29,222 bases of DNA from UMGS1502 sp045545435 (GCA_045545435.1 JAZQAV010000061.1:1-29222), one strand, 5' to 3'. Counted from the stretch's first letter, positions 7,380-15,372 are shown. Numbers and translations: made by a program. Notes: a model not told the origin generated them from the letters alone.

Positions 7380-7671
7380 GCGCGTCATCCTTAGTTCTGC
7401 TGAGAGCGAGCGGAATGAAATCACCAAGTATCTTTTCGGCGTTTCGGGTCGTACGGCAGTCGCATCGTTTTTAGACTCGCTTGACCAGGAAGTGGACCTG
7501 GTAACCAGTATGCCAACGATATATGCTCTTTCGCGTATCGGCGATTTGGCTGCAAAAGGGTATCGTGTGGCCTTCTTCGGGAGCTACGCTATGCTTTATC
7601 GCTTTGAGAAGGATACTGTTTACATCGCACACGTGTTCCATCAGCGGCAAGATTACGCGCATCTTGTCTAA
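7369..7671 (+). CDS. RelE/ParE superfamily toxin
   Basis: The 100-residue basic protein opens MAYKRVILSSAESERNEITK. It contains the pattern IGDLAAKGYRVAFFGSYAMLYRFEKDTVYIAHVFHQRQDY, in which the strand YRVAFFGSYAMLYR and the terminal HVFHQRQDY match RelE/ParE toxins (type II). RelE-type members cut ribosome-bound mRNA and ParE-type members poison gyrase. The sequence alone does not decide between them, though the H-x-R-Q-D-Y ending resembles the addiction-module RelE/ParE group. It starts inside the antitoxin gene and appears intact, unlike the toxin of the first locus. Confidence 0.85.
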   Translation: MAYKRVILSSAESERNEITKYLFGVSGRTAVASFLDSLDQEVDLVTSMPTIYALSRIGDLAAKGYRVAFFGSYAMLYRFEKDTVYIAHVFHQRQDYAHLV

Positions 7672-7693
7672 AGCCGGCTGGTTTGCATGCTAG

Positions 7694-7757
7694 AGGTCCG
7701 TCCGAATGGCTCGCCGCGCTGCAAGCGCGACAAGGGGTCACAAGGGCGGACCTTTTT
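7694..7757 (+). terminator. Terminator of the Phd-RelE operon
   Basis: AGGTCCGTCC (7694-7703) pairs with GGGCGGACCT (7744-7753) with one G-U, and five Ts follow. The 40-nt interior holds a smaller GCGCT/AGCGC hairpin. It lies 22 bp after the toxin stop. Confidence 0.75.
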
Positions 7758-7870
7758 GGTTTGACGAGCTGCTGCTTTTTGCCTCATGTAACGGGCTTCT
7801 TTCAGTCTTTCGCGGCTGCATCCGATTAGCGCTATACTTTTAGCAGTGGTGCTCGTGCGAAAGGCGCCTT

Positions 7871-8482
7871 ATGGATGCAATCGATTACAACATCGAAGCG
7901 GGCGATACCATTCGCTACTATAACGAACGGGCCGAAGAGTTTGCACAGAACACGGCCGAGGCTTGCCCGACGGAATCGCTGCGCGCGTTCACGGATTTGC
8001 TGCCCGATGATGGACTGGTGCTCGACTGGGGCTGCGGAACCGGACGCGACTCGCGCGTTTTGCTTAACCAGGGTTTCCTGGTGGTTTCTACTGACGCTTC
8101 CCAAACCATGTGCAATCTTGCGCACGATTTGTTTCGCGTGCGTGCTAATTGTGAGACGTTTGGCGAGCTTAACGCGGTGTGCAAGTACGATGGCATTTGG
8201 GCGTGCGCGTCGTTGTTACATGTGAAACTCACGCGTTTGCCCATTCTGCTGCAAAAGGCTCACAAAGCGCTTAAGCCCAAAGGCGTGTTGTACGCCTCGT
8301 TTAAACTGGGCAACTTTCAGGGAATGCGTGACGGGCGCTGGTACACCGATTTGGATGAGCCGCTGCTGAAACAGCTGGTGAGCCCTTTGTTCGATATCGA
8401 GCGTGTGTGGGTGAGTAACGACGTGCGTCCTGCTTGCGCGCACGAGCAATGGCTCAACTGCTTGTTGCGTAAGCGCATGTAG
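7871..8482 (+). CDS. Class I SAM-dependent methyltransferase
   Basis: The 203-residue protein has a complete Rossmann methyltransferase core. Motif I is VLDWGCGTGRDS at 50-61, the acidic residue after strand 2 is in STDAS at 73-77, and the post-core segment YDGIWACASLLHV at about 110 is followed by HKALKPKGVLYASFKLG. The N-terminus IRYYNERAEEFAQNT is typical of small-molecule methyltransferases of the Methyltransf_11/TehB-like type. The substrate cannot be read from the sequence. GAAAGGCG lies upstream of ATG 7871. It stands alone after the terminator of the toxin-antitoxin operon. Confidence 0.85.
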   Translation: MDAIDYNIEAGDTIRYYNERAEEFAQNTAEACPTESLRAFTDLLPDDGLVLDWGCGTGRDSRVLLNQGFLVVSTDASQTMCNLAHDLFRVRANCETFGELNAVCKYDGIWACASLLHVKLTRLPILLQKAHKALKPKGVLYASFKLGNFQGMRDGRWYTDLDEPLLKQLVSPLFDIERVWVSNDVRPACAHEQWLNCLLRKRM

Positions 8483-8692
8483 GGCGTTGCGCGAGACGCA
8501 ATCCCGCCCACATTCCGCTAAATTGCATCGTTGCGTTCTTCGATAAAAACGCCTAACTTTAAAGGCGGCTAACAAATAACTGCATCCGTGCAACTCGACC
8601 GGCGAACGCTAACGTCGGCCTCCGCGCTGCATTGCCGCGGCGCGGCGCGCGGCGCGACCGGCAAACGCAACAAACCAATAAAGGCGGTTGAC

Positions 8693-10072
8693 GTGCAAAA
8701 ACGACCTTTCAAACCCGTCGAGGGCGTCTCCAATATCGAGCTGTTCTACGACCTTATCTTCGTCTATTGCATCAGCGTGCTTACGTCGTTGTGCCACCAC
8801 GTGCACGGTGACTTCCTTGACCTGGGTACCTGGGGCATTTTCATGTTTTCGTACCTGGTGGTGCTGCAGGTGTGGTTTTACACCACGTTGCTGATGAATC
8901 GATACGGCGACCGTTCGGCTTCCGACAACGTGTGCCTGTTTGCCAATATGCTGCTGCTGTACTTTTTGGCCAGTGGCATTCAAGCCGAGTGGGCCAACTC
9001 GGTGTTCACGTTTAACGTTGCGTGGGCGCTTATCTTGGTGAATCTACTGGTTCACTGGACCATGAAGCTGGTGCGCTACAACAATCTGGACGCGGACGAT
9101 CGCAAGCTCATTCGCTATAACATGATCGTGTTGGCCCTGCAGCTTGTTATTGTGCTGGTTGCCGCGTTTTCGTCAACCGGCGTCAGCGAGGTTGCCTCGT
9201 GGATCGCGCTGGTAGTGGGCATCGCGGCGTGGCGCCAGCCCCGCGTGTACGCCGCCAAGCCGTCGCGCTTCTCGCATTTGGCCGAGCGCTGCAGCCTGCT
9301 TACCATTATTGCCTTCGGCGAAATGGTTGTGGCCATCTCGGCTTACATGACCGATTTCTCATCGCTGATTTACCCCGTGCTGGTGTTTGCGCTGGTGGTG
9401 GGACTGTTTCTTATTTACATTTATGAGCACGATAACATGGTTGACCACCACAAGCACACCGATGGTATGGGCTATATGACCATTGCAGCGTGGATCATTT
9501 TGATTATCGGCAACGTTACAGTGGCGCTTGAGTACATGCCCATGCCCGAAATTGCGTTTGTGCCCAAGAGCGTTTACCTGACGGCCGGGCTTGTGTTGTA
9601 CCTGCTCACGTCGTTTTTGCTGGTGCGCTACAACAAGCCGCAGTTCCACTATTCGATGGCGTACGTTGCTGGGCGTTTGGGAACGTGCCTGTTCATTGTG
9701 GTGGTGGCGCTGGTTACGAACTTTAGTCCGCTGGTTAACTTGGTGTTTGATACGGTGGCTGTTTACTTCGCGCTGTGGCACGAGTGGCTGCTGTACCACG
9801 GGCGTATGAACGTGATTGCGTTTGGGCGCTCGCTGGGGATGACCGAAGAAGACATGCTTGAAGCGGGTTATACCTTCGAGACGCGCGAGGGTAGGCGAGC
9901 GATTCGCCAAGCCGTGCGCGACGCCCGCGAAAGCGACGCCAGCAGTGGCGCCGGCAGCAGCGCTGGCGACATCGCAGGGGGCGGTGGCGCAGGTGGCGTA
10001 GGTAACAGCGGTAGCGCAGGGGGCAGTGGCGCAGGTGGCAGCGGTGGCGACGGCGGTAGCGCTGGCGACTAG
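8693..10072 (+). CDS. Low temperature requirement protein A (LtrA) family membrane protein
   Basis: The protein has about 459 residues and roughly ten or more membrane segments and fits LtrA (PF06772). Hallmarks are VSNIELFYDLIFVYCIS near the N-terminus, HLAERCSLLTIIAFGEMVVA in the middle, and paired helices throughout. I prefer GTG 8693, which follows AAAGGCGG and places the family motif near the N-terminus. The frame stays open back to GTG 8588, but those 35 codons encode an R/A-rich stretch and have no ribosome-binding site. The last 45 residues are an odd Gly/Ser/Ala low-complexity tail encoded by imprecise short repeats. The function of LtrA proteins is not established. Repeat array A starts 10 bp after the stop. 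Confidence 0.85.
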   Translation: MQKRPFKPVEGVSNIELFYDLIFVYCISVLTSLCHHVHGDFLDLGTWGIFMFSYLVVLQVWFYTTLLMNRYGDRSASDNVCLFANMLLLYFLASGIQAEWANSVFTFNVAWALILVNLLVHWTMKLVRYNNLDADDRKLIRYNMIVLALQLVIVLVAAFSSTGVSEVASWIALVVGIAAWRQPRVYAAKPSRFSHLAERCSLLTIIAFGEMVVAISAYMTDFSSLIYPVLVFALVVGLFLIYIYEHDNMVDHHKHTDGMGYMTIAAWIILIIGNVTVALEYMPMPEIAFVPKSVYLTAGLVLYLLTSFLLVRYNKPQFHYSMAYVAGRLGTCLFIVVVALVTNFSPLVNLVFDTVAVYFALWHEWLLYHGRMNVIAFGRSLGMTEEDMLEAGYTFETREGRRAIRQAVRDARESDASSGAGSSAGDIAGGGGAGGVGNSGSAGGSGAGGSGGDGGSAGD

Positions 10073-10081
10073 ACCGCGCGC

Positions 10082-10400
10082 GGACGCAAATCTCCGGTTG
10101 TGACCCCTTTGGAGGCTCGCGCGGGACGCAAAACTCCAGTTGTGACCCCTTTGGCAATTCGTCCAGGACGCAAATCTCCAGTTGTGACCTGTTTACAGCT
10201 CCAGTCTTCTTCGCCAATCTGCAAAACGCCTGGTCAAGGGATTGTCCTGCATTTAAGGTTTTGCGTATTCGCGTGGAAGCCAACTTAAAACGGGTCACAA
10301 CTGGCAATTTGCGTCCGCGGCGCACCGACGTTCAGGTCAGAACTGGCATTTTGCGTCTCGATCGATCAAGTATTTGGGTCACAACTGGAGGTTCTGGTCC
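10082..10400. repeat. Array A: 3 direct + 3 inverted 24-bp units at 42-bp pitch around a 103-bp core
   Basis: Direct units are at 10082-10105, 10124-10147 and 10166-10189. Inverted units are at 10293-10316, 10335-10358 and 10377-10400. Starts are exactly 42 bp apart in each arm. The unit is GGACGCAAA, three variable bases, then CCAGTTGTGACC, and the inverted units read as its reverse complement. The 18-bp spacers differ, although the two in the left arm both start CCTTTGG. The outermost inverted unit is the most degraded. The 103-bp core (10190-10292) separates the arms. The array begins 10 bp after the LtrA stop codon. 42 bp is four helical turns, so all units would lie on one face of the DNA. 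Confidence 0.95.
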
Positions 10401-10426
10401 CGCCAGCATCAATGATGTTGCGGGCT

Positions 10427-10659
10427 GTACGAAAATGTCGATTCTGAGACGTATTGCGTTTGGACTATGTACAAAAAGTACGATTCTGAGACAAGTAGAA
10501 CCGTCTGTGCTATTTGCTATTTATGAAAGCCCAGTTCAGGAACGTACGATCTTATTGCGGCCCTCGCAACGCGCCCATTAAGTACCCATTTTTATCTCAG
10601 AATCGGCGTTTTCGTACAGATTTTATCTAGGCCGCATCTCAGAATCGGCATTTTCGTAC
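10427..10659. repeat. Array B: 2 direct + 2 inverted 24-bp units at 42-bp pitch around a 101-bp core
   Basis: Direct units are at 10427-10450 and 10469-10492. Inverted units are at 10594-10617 and 10636-10659. The pitch is exactly 42 bp in both arms. The unit is GTACGAAAA, three bases (usually GTA), then CGATTCTGAGAC. It differs from array A in sequence but has the same length, pitch and arm orientation. The core at 10493-10593 matches the core of array C. The array lies between array A and the 3' end of the CPBP protease gene, whose stop is 30 bp away. Confidence 0.95.
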
Positions 10660-10688
10660 ATATTACGTTTTCGCCGAGCGGTTTCTCT

Positions 10689-12035
10689 TTATTGTTGCGG
10701 TGGATAGGGCGGCTGCGGGTAAGGTGAGCGCTCTTGCGGCTGCGTTACCTGCGGATATGCTTGTGGCTGCTGCGGGTAAGCCGCTTGCTGCTGCGCCTGC
10801 GGGTACGCCACCTGCGGGTACGCCGCTTGCTGCTGCGCCTGCGGATACGCCACCTGCGGGTAAGCCGCTTGCTGCGGGTACGCGCCCTGTGGCTGCGGCG
10901 GATACCCCACAGGAGCTGCGCCACCTTTGCGCTGCTGCTTGCGGGCCTTCTTCGCGTACCACTTCTGGTTCCACTTCGCCGTGCCGTCACTCGTCGCGGC
11001 AAACCAGTTCAGCCGCGTGCCCAGCAGCAAAATCACAACCGCATACACCAGGTCGATCGCGATAACAATCACCATCGACAGCACGTCGATTTCGCTGGTA
11101 CTGGCTTCGAGTCCCAGGCCGCTCATGAAAAACGCGATCATGTTGTTGACGATATGGATGGCGCTGGTCGCTTCAAGCCCGCGCGACTTCCACACAATTA
11201 CGCCCCACACCAGGCCATTTATGAAAATGGTTATCACGCCGATAAGGTTGTAGGGGTGCCCGGCGGCAAAAATGATGGCGGAAACAATAATGGCCACCAC
11301 CGGCAGCTTGGTCCACGCGCCCACGGTTTGCAGGATGAAGCCGCGAAAAATGTACTCCTCGGCCAGGCTTTGCATCGGAATGAAAATCAGGCACATGATG
11401 GCGCCCACGATGGTGAACCGGTTGGGGCCGTACTCGATCACGGGGTCGAGCGCGAACTCAATAACGTACGAAATCACGTATACGATCAATGCGATACCCA
11501 GGCATTTTAGGAACAGTGACCAGTTCCAGCCGCCGCGCGAGGACGAAAGGGACGAGAACGGTCGGTCGCGCACGATCAGCAGCGCCAGCGCGAGGGCGGG
11601 GAGCATCACCGCGATGGCGCCCAGTTCGGCCAACGCGCCGGGGCCGGTGTAAGGATTCATGTCTTCGTAGCCCACCCCAATTTTGTCTATGAAATTGGGA
11701 TCTCCCGAGAGAGACGTTGCCACAAGCATCGTGAATATTTGCAGGAGCAGCATGAAGATGAATCCCAGCAGCAACACAAGCAGCGGTTTGAACCACCTAT
11801 ACGATGCGAAGTCGCGCGGATGCTTGGCGTAGTCGTACGCGCGCGGAGATTGGGCTGCGACTCCGTAGGGCGTTGCAGATGCCGAAGGGGTTGCGGGTGC
11901 GTATGGCGCCGCAGGCGTTTGTCCAATCGGGGTTGCGTACGGTACCCCGCCTGCCGGTGGCGCGTACGGTGCCGCAGGCTTTCGGGCGCTTGTTTGTTGC
12001 GCGTAATCGTTAGCTGGGTATCTGTTTGATTGCAC
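10689..12035 (-). CDS. CPBP family intramembrane glutamic endopeptidase with proline-rich tails
   Basis: This 448-residue membrane protein belongs to the CPBP/Abi family (PF02517, Rce1-like). The catalytic pattern is complete: AEEYIFRGF with E226, E227 and R231, FAAGHP with H260, and HIVNN with H294 and N298. About eight membrane helices span residues 82-365. The first 75 residues are a Pro/Ala-rich disordered tail. The last 75 are Tyr-Pro-Gln repeats of the AAYPQVAYPQAQQQ type, encoded by a GC-rich tandem repeat. Both tails should lie on the same side of the membrane and may mediate binding (inference). The start is GTG 12035, with only a distant GAAAGG upstream. Family members act in prenyl-protein processing, bacteriocin immunity or signalling. 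Confidence 0.85.
   Translation of the reverse strand: MQSNRYPANDYAQQTSARKPAAPYAPPAGGVPYATPIGQTPAAPYAPATPSASATPYGVAAQSPRAYDYAKHPRDFASYRWFKPLLVLLLGFIFMLLLQIFTMLVATSLSGDPNFIDKIGVGYEDMNPYTGPGALAELGAIAVMLPALALALLIVRDRPFSSLSSSRGGWNWSLFLKCLGIALIVYVISYVIEFALDPVIEYGPNRFTIVGAIMCLIFIPMQSLAEEYIFRGFILQTVGAWTKLPVVAIIVSAIIFAAGHPYNLIGVITIFINGLVWGVIVWKSRGLEATSAIHIVNNMIAFFMSGLGLEASTSEIDVLSMVIVIAIDLVYAVVILLLGTRLNWFAATSDGTAKWNQKWYAKKARKQQRKGGAAPVGYPPQPQGAYPQQAAYPQVAYPQAQQQAAYPQVAYPQAQQQAAYPQQPQAYPQVTQPQERSPYPQPPYPPQQ
10757..10880. repeat. In-frame tandem repeat in the CPBP protease C-terminus
   Basis: Units of about 42 bp built around GCGGGTACGCC and GCTTGCTGCTGCGCCT encode the repeated AAYPQVAYPQAQQQ-like tail. 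It is coding and unrelated in sequence to the intergenic arrays. Such repeats can change copy number by slippage. Confidence 0.7.
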
Positions 12036-12348
12036 GATAGGTCACTAGGCCTTTCGGAAAAATTTCGCTGGTTTTAACGTTGATGAGAACGCTCATATAA
12101 ACAGCGATTCGTCCAAGATACAGCATATTTTACAAGTAAATTCGGCCGCGAGCGCACTGTCTTGCCGTTGATTTGCCCTATCAAGTACTCGCACTTCTCC
12201 AAAACGCCGCCTCTCGGTGAAGCGCTTGCACTTCACCGACGCATTCGCACTCGTTCTTGTGTTATTTAATATGTATTTGGTACAGTATTTATAGCGACTA
12301 TACATTGCGTCTTTAACCAGACTGTTCTTGAAAGCGGGCGAAAAGAAA
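12036..12348. other. Divergent intergenic region with an inverted repeat
   Basis: About 310 bp lie between the divergent protease and hxlR-type genes. It contains a perfect 8-bp inverted repeat, CGGTGAAG/CTTCACCG, with an 8-bp gap at 12215-12238, and the promoter listed next. GCACTT and GCACTC recur around the repeat. No small gene is supported. Confidence 0.5.
12277..12304 (+). promoter_or_regulatory. Candidate promoter of the HxlR-type regulator
   Basis: TTGGTA (12277-12282) and TATACA (12299-12304), spaced 16 bp, lie 45 bp before ATG 12349. GGTAC in the -35 region recurs in the dyad at 12786-12807. Confidence 0.4.
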
Positions 12349-12783
12349 ATGGCCACTGCGAAATCGGCTAACGCAAAAGCTTCTGCTGCAACGGCATCCG
12401 CTGCGAAATCGGCTGGCGCGAAAACGTGCTCTACTGTAACCATTACTGAAAACTGCCCCTGTTTAAACCCCTGTCCGGCCGATGCGATGTTCCGGCTTTT
12501 TGGCGGCAAGTGGAAAATCAAAATACTGTGCACCCTGCATTACAACGAGCAGCTTCGCTATAGCGATATCAAGCGCATGGTTACGGGCATCAGCCCCACG
12601 ATGCTCGCAAATTCGTTGCGCGAGCTCGAAGAAAGCGGCTTAGTTGTGCGCACGATCCAGGACACCATGCCCGTGCGCGTGAGCTACGCCTTGAGCGAAT
12701 CGGCGAAGAGCCTTATTCCCATCTTGGACACGTTGCGCGATTGGGTTGTAGCTCACGAACCAGGTTTGTACAACGAGGTGTAG
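12349..12783 (+). CDS. HxlR family transcriptional regulator with a Cys cluster
   Basis: The 144-residue protein ends in an HxlR winged helix (PF01638): FRLFGGKWKIKILCTL at 48-63, SDIKRMVTGISPTMLANSLRELEESGLV, and the wing containing PVRVSYALSE. HxlR proteins are dimeric and several sense thiol-reactive or oxidative signals. Here ENCPCLNPCP puts C36, C38 and C42 just before the fold, with C27 and C61 near it, more cysteines than usual, so redox or metal sensing is a fair guess. The first 26 residues are Ala/Lys/Ser-rich and come from small DNA repeats. I prefer ATG 12349 over the in-frame TTG 12328, which has no ribosome-binding site. It lies directly upstream of the dms operon and probably controls it. 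Confidence 0.85.
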   Translation: MATAKSANAKASAATASAAKSAGAKTCSTVTITENCPCLNPCPADAMFRLFGGKWKIKILCTLHYNEQLRYSDIKRMVTGISPTMLANSLRELEESGLVVRTIQDTMPVRVSYALSESAKSLIPILDTLRDWVVAHEPGLYNEV

Positions 12784-12785
12784 TG

Positions 12786-12807
12786 TAGGTACGCTATTCC
12801 GTACCTA
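12786..12807. promoter_or_regulatory. Inverted repeat between the regulator and the dms operon
   Basis: TAGGTACG, a 6-base gap, then CGTACCTA, a perfect 8-bp dyad just after the regulator stop and 130 bp before dmsA. No T-run follows, so an operator (perhaps for the HxlR protein) is likelier than a terminator. Confidence 0.45.
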
Positions 12808-12881
12808 GTACAAATCCGCGAAACTAAATACGAATCTCAAGACCACGTCCACTATTTCTGCGTTATTGCAATGTTCGTTCG

Positions 12882-12932
12882 CTCCCTCCAAAATAGTAAG
12901 TACATTTATTGTAGCGTCTACAAAAGAGGGAG
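12882..12932 (+). promoter_or_regulatory. Possible sequestration of the dmsA ribosome-binding site
   Basis: CTCCCTC (12882-12888) is complementary to GAGGGAG (12926-12932), the core of the strong dmsA ribosome-binding site. If both are on the mRNA, a 7-bp helix would close a 37-nt loop and hide the site. The transcription start is unknown. Confidence 0.35.
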
Positions 12933-12937
12933 GAAGT

Positions 12938-15358
12938 ATGACGAACTCAGGTGTCACAAGGAGGTCGTTTTTGAAAACGACAGGAGCCCTGGGCGCCGTG
13001 GCAGCCGCGAGTAGCGGCATAGCTGCTCGCGAATCGTTGTTCGGCGAAGTTGTTCCCCAGGCGTTAGCGGAAGAAAACGAATCCATCGCTTGGAGCCAGT
13101 GCCACGTAAACTGCGGTGGCAACTGCATTTTCCAATGGCACGTGAAAGACGGCAAAGTGCTCTACATGGAGCCCGATACCCAAACGGACGTCGATCTTCA
13201 GTCGCGCCCCTGCCTGCGCGGCCGCTCGATGCGCAAATGGCTGAACCATCCCGATCGTCTGCTGTACCCCATGAAGCGCGTGGGTGCGCGCGGCGAGGGC
13301 AAGTTCGAGCGCATCAGCTGGGACGAAGCCATCCAAATCATCCACGACAACCTCGACCATATCATCAAAACCTACGGCAACGGTGCCATCCATCTGGTGT
13401 ACGCCACCGCAGCCTACTCGTCTATGAGCCACGTTTCCAAGCGCCTGCTGAATGTGTTGGGCGGCTACCTGCCGCGTCACTACGACTATTCGGCCAACAT
13501 GATCTTGGGCGCCATGCCCTACATGTACGGCAAGCAGTTCTCGCCCTATGACGACAAGCACTGCACGTCGTTCACCGAGGTGGAAGAAAACTCCGACTAC
13601 GTGGTTATGTTTGGCAACAGCCCTGCTGAAACGCGCATGGGCGGCGCAAACGTGGTGTGGGATTTCGCGCGTTTGCGCGAAGCCGTGAAGGCGCGCGGCG
13701 GCAAAATCGTGAACATCGACTACCGCTTGAACGAAACCTCTTCGGGCCACTCGGAAGAATGGCTGCCCATTCGCACCGGCACCGATGCCGCGCTGGTGGC
13801 CGCCATCGCCCACGAATGGATAGTAAACAACCAGGTAGACAAGGAATACCTGGACAAATATTGCGTGGGCTACGACGAGGACACTATGCCCGAGTCGGCC
13901 AAGGGCAAGCACCGCTCGTACAAAGACTACATCATGGGTACCGGTTACGACATGGTGGAGAAAACCCCCGAATGGGCGGCTGCGATAACCCAAATTCCCG
14001 CTGCGAAAATTCGCGAGCTGGCAAGCGAAATTGCCAACGCCAAAGCGCCGGCCATCTTCCAGGGCTGGGGTCCGCAGCGCCACACCAACGGCGAGGAAAC
14101 CTGCCGCGCCATCTGCGTGCTTCCTAACCTTATCGGCAAAATTGGCTTGCCGGGCACGTCAACCGGCCAGCGCGAAGCCGAGCCGGGTACGTCGCTGGTT
14201 AAAGGCATTCCCGCTGGTACCAACGGTGTGAAAGCTACCATTCCTGCCTACATGTGGCCCAATGGCATCGATCACGGCTCCAAGATGACCGCTACCAACG
14301 CGGGCATCAAAGGCGCCGACGCCCTTGACAGCGACATCAAGTGCATCTGGAATTACGCTGGCAACTGTCTCACCAACCAGCACGGCGACATCAACGCCAC
14401 CCACAAGTTGCTGGTTGACGAAAGCAAGTGCGAGTTCATTTTGGTGTGGGACACGGTTATGACCGACTCCGCCAAGTACGCCGACCTGCTGCTGCCCGAC
14501 GCGCTGCCCTCCGAGCAGCTGAACATGCAAACGCAGGGCTACACCGAGTGGTACACGGGCGTCACCGTTGGCGGACCCGCACAAGAGCCGCCGGGGGAGT
14601 GCCGTCTTGCCTACGACGTGTGCGCCGACATTGCCGAAAGTTTCGGCAAGCGCGAAGAATTCACCGCGGGTCGCACGCACGACGAGTGGATTGAGTACCT
14701 GTACAACCAGGGCCGCGAAAAGTACCCCGACATGCCCACGTGGGAGCAAATCCTTAAGCAGGGCGTTTACAAGAAGCGCCTGGCGCCGGTGGTGGGCCTG
14801 AAGAGCTATCGCGATGACCCCGTTGCCAATGCCCTCCAAACGCCTTCTGGCAAGATCGAGATTTACTCCGAGACGCTTGCCAACCTCAATGAAACCTGGG
14901 AACTCGATGATGACCAGGAAATATACCCGCTGCCCATATTCCACGGTGGCTTCCAGGGGTATGGCGAGGTGACCGACGAGTTCCCGCTGTATCTTTCCGG
15001 CTGGCATCATAAGTCGCGCACGCACTCATCCTTTGGCTTCATCGAGGAGCTTGAACAGGCGGCCCGTCAACAGCTGTGGATTAATCCCGCCGATGCAAAA
15101 CCGCGCGGCATTGTTTCCGGCGACATCGTTTCGGTGAAAAGCCCGGCAGGCGAGGTGCGCATTGAGGCGCGCGTCACGAACCGCATTATTCCTGGCACGG
15201 TGGGCATGCCGCAAGGCGCGTGGCATAAGGCCGACATGAACGGCGACAAAATCGATCACGGCGCGTGCATCAACACGCTTACCACCTATAAGCCCACGCC
15301 TTTGGCCAAGGGCAACGGTCCGGCGCACTCCATCATCGCGCAAGTGACCAAGGCGTAA
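12938..15358 (+). CDS. dmsA: DmsA-type molybdopterin oxidoreductase, catalytic subunit
   Basis: This 806-residue member of the DMSO reductase family opens with a Tat signal, RRSFLKTTGALGAVAAASS (8-26), so it is exported folded. The 4Fe-4S site is C55, C59, C63 and C92 (CHVNCGGNC then CLRGRS). VGARGEGKFERISWDEA is nearly identical to E. coli DmsA as I recall it. HYDYSANM at 181-188 aligns with the DmsA segment holding the molybdenum-ligand serine, giving S185. The C-terminal molybdopterin-binding domain starts near 690. ATG 12938 has GAGGGAGG upstream. The in-frame TTG 12866 is rejected because it would bury the twin-arginine motif. The likely role is terminal reductase of an anaerobic chain. 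DMSO itself is not proven as substrate, since Coriobacteriia carry many specialised paralogues. Confidence 0.92.
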   Translation: MTNSGVTRRSFLKTTGALGAVAAASSGIAARESLFGEVVPQALAEENESIAWSQCHVNCGGNCIFQWHVKDGKVLYMEPDTQTDVDLQSRPCLRGRSMRKWLNHPDRLLYPMKRVGARGEGKFERISWDEAIQIIHDNLDHIIKTYGNGAIHLVYATAAYSSMSHVSKRLLNVLGGYLPRHYDYSANMILGAMPYMYGKQFSPYDDKHCTSFTEVEENSDYVVMFGNSPAETRMGGANVVWDFARLREAVKARGGKIVNIDYRLNETSSGHSEEWLPIRTGTDAALVAAIAHEWIVNNQVDKEYLDKYCVGYDEDTMPESAKGKHRSYKDYIMGTGYDMVEKTPEWAAAITQIPAAKIRELASEIANAKAPAIFQGWGPQRHTNGEETCRAICVLPNLIGKIGLPGTSTGQREAEPGTSLVKGIPAGTNGVKATIPAYMWPNGIDHGSKMTATNAGIKGADALDSDIKCIWNYAGNCLTNQHGDINATHKLLVDESKCEFILVWDTVMTDSAKYADLLLPDALPSEQLNMQTQGYTEWYTGVTVGGPAQEPPGECRLAYDVCADIAESFGKREEFTAGRTHDEWIEYLYNQGREKYPDMPTWEQILKQGVYKKRLAPVVGLKSYRDDPVANALQTPSGKIEIYSETLANLNETWELDDDQEIYPLPIFHGGFQGYGEVTDEFPLYLSGWHHKSRTHSSFGFIEELEQAARQQLWINPADAKPRGIVSGDIVSVKSPAGEVRIEARVTNRIIPGTVGMPQGAWHKADMNGDKIDHGACINTLTTYKPTPLAKGNGPAHSIIAQVTKA

Positions 15359-15372
15359 GGGAGGAGGCAAAC

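Noticed and set aside
7731..7753. A further unit of array A (GGTCACAA followed by GGCGGACC)
   Set aside because: Only part of the unit matches, there is no second unit at 42 bp, and the sequence is explained by the terminator stem.
8588..8692. Longer N-terminus for the LtrA-type protein
   Set aside because: The added codons are Arg/Ala-rich with no ribosome-binding site. GTG 8693 is better supported.
9735..10325. Minus-strand frame with a 14-residue period (KGSQLE.CV units)
   Set aside because: The period is the 42-bp pitch of array A read in frame. The other half is antisense to the LtrA-type gene, and there is no ribosome-binding site.
10082..10659. CRISPR array
   Set aside because: Units are regularly spaced, but there are only two or three per arm, the arms are inverted around a core, spacers are only 18 bp, and no cas gene is near.
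10734..11510. Plus-strand frame of 258 codons over the CPBP gene
   Set aside because: Antisense to a protease with complete catalytic motifs. The composition is Arg/Leu repeats from the tandem tail.
13064..14083. Long minus-strand open frame inside dmsA
   Set aside because: A shadow of strong codon bias in dmsA. It has no family pattern, and the sense frame is a clear molybdoenzyme.
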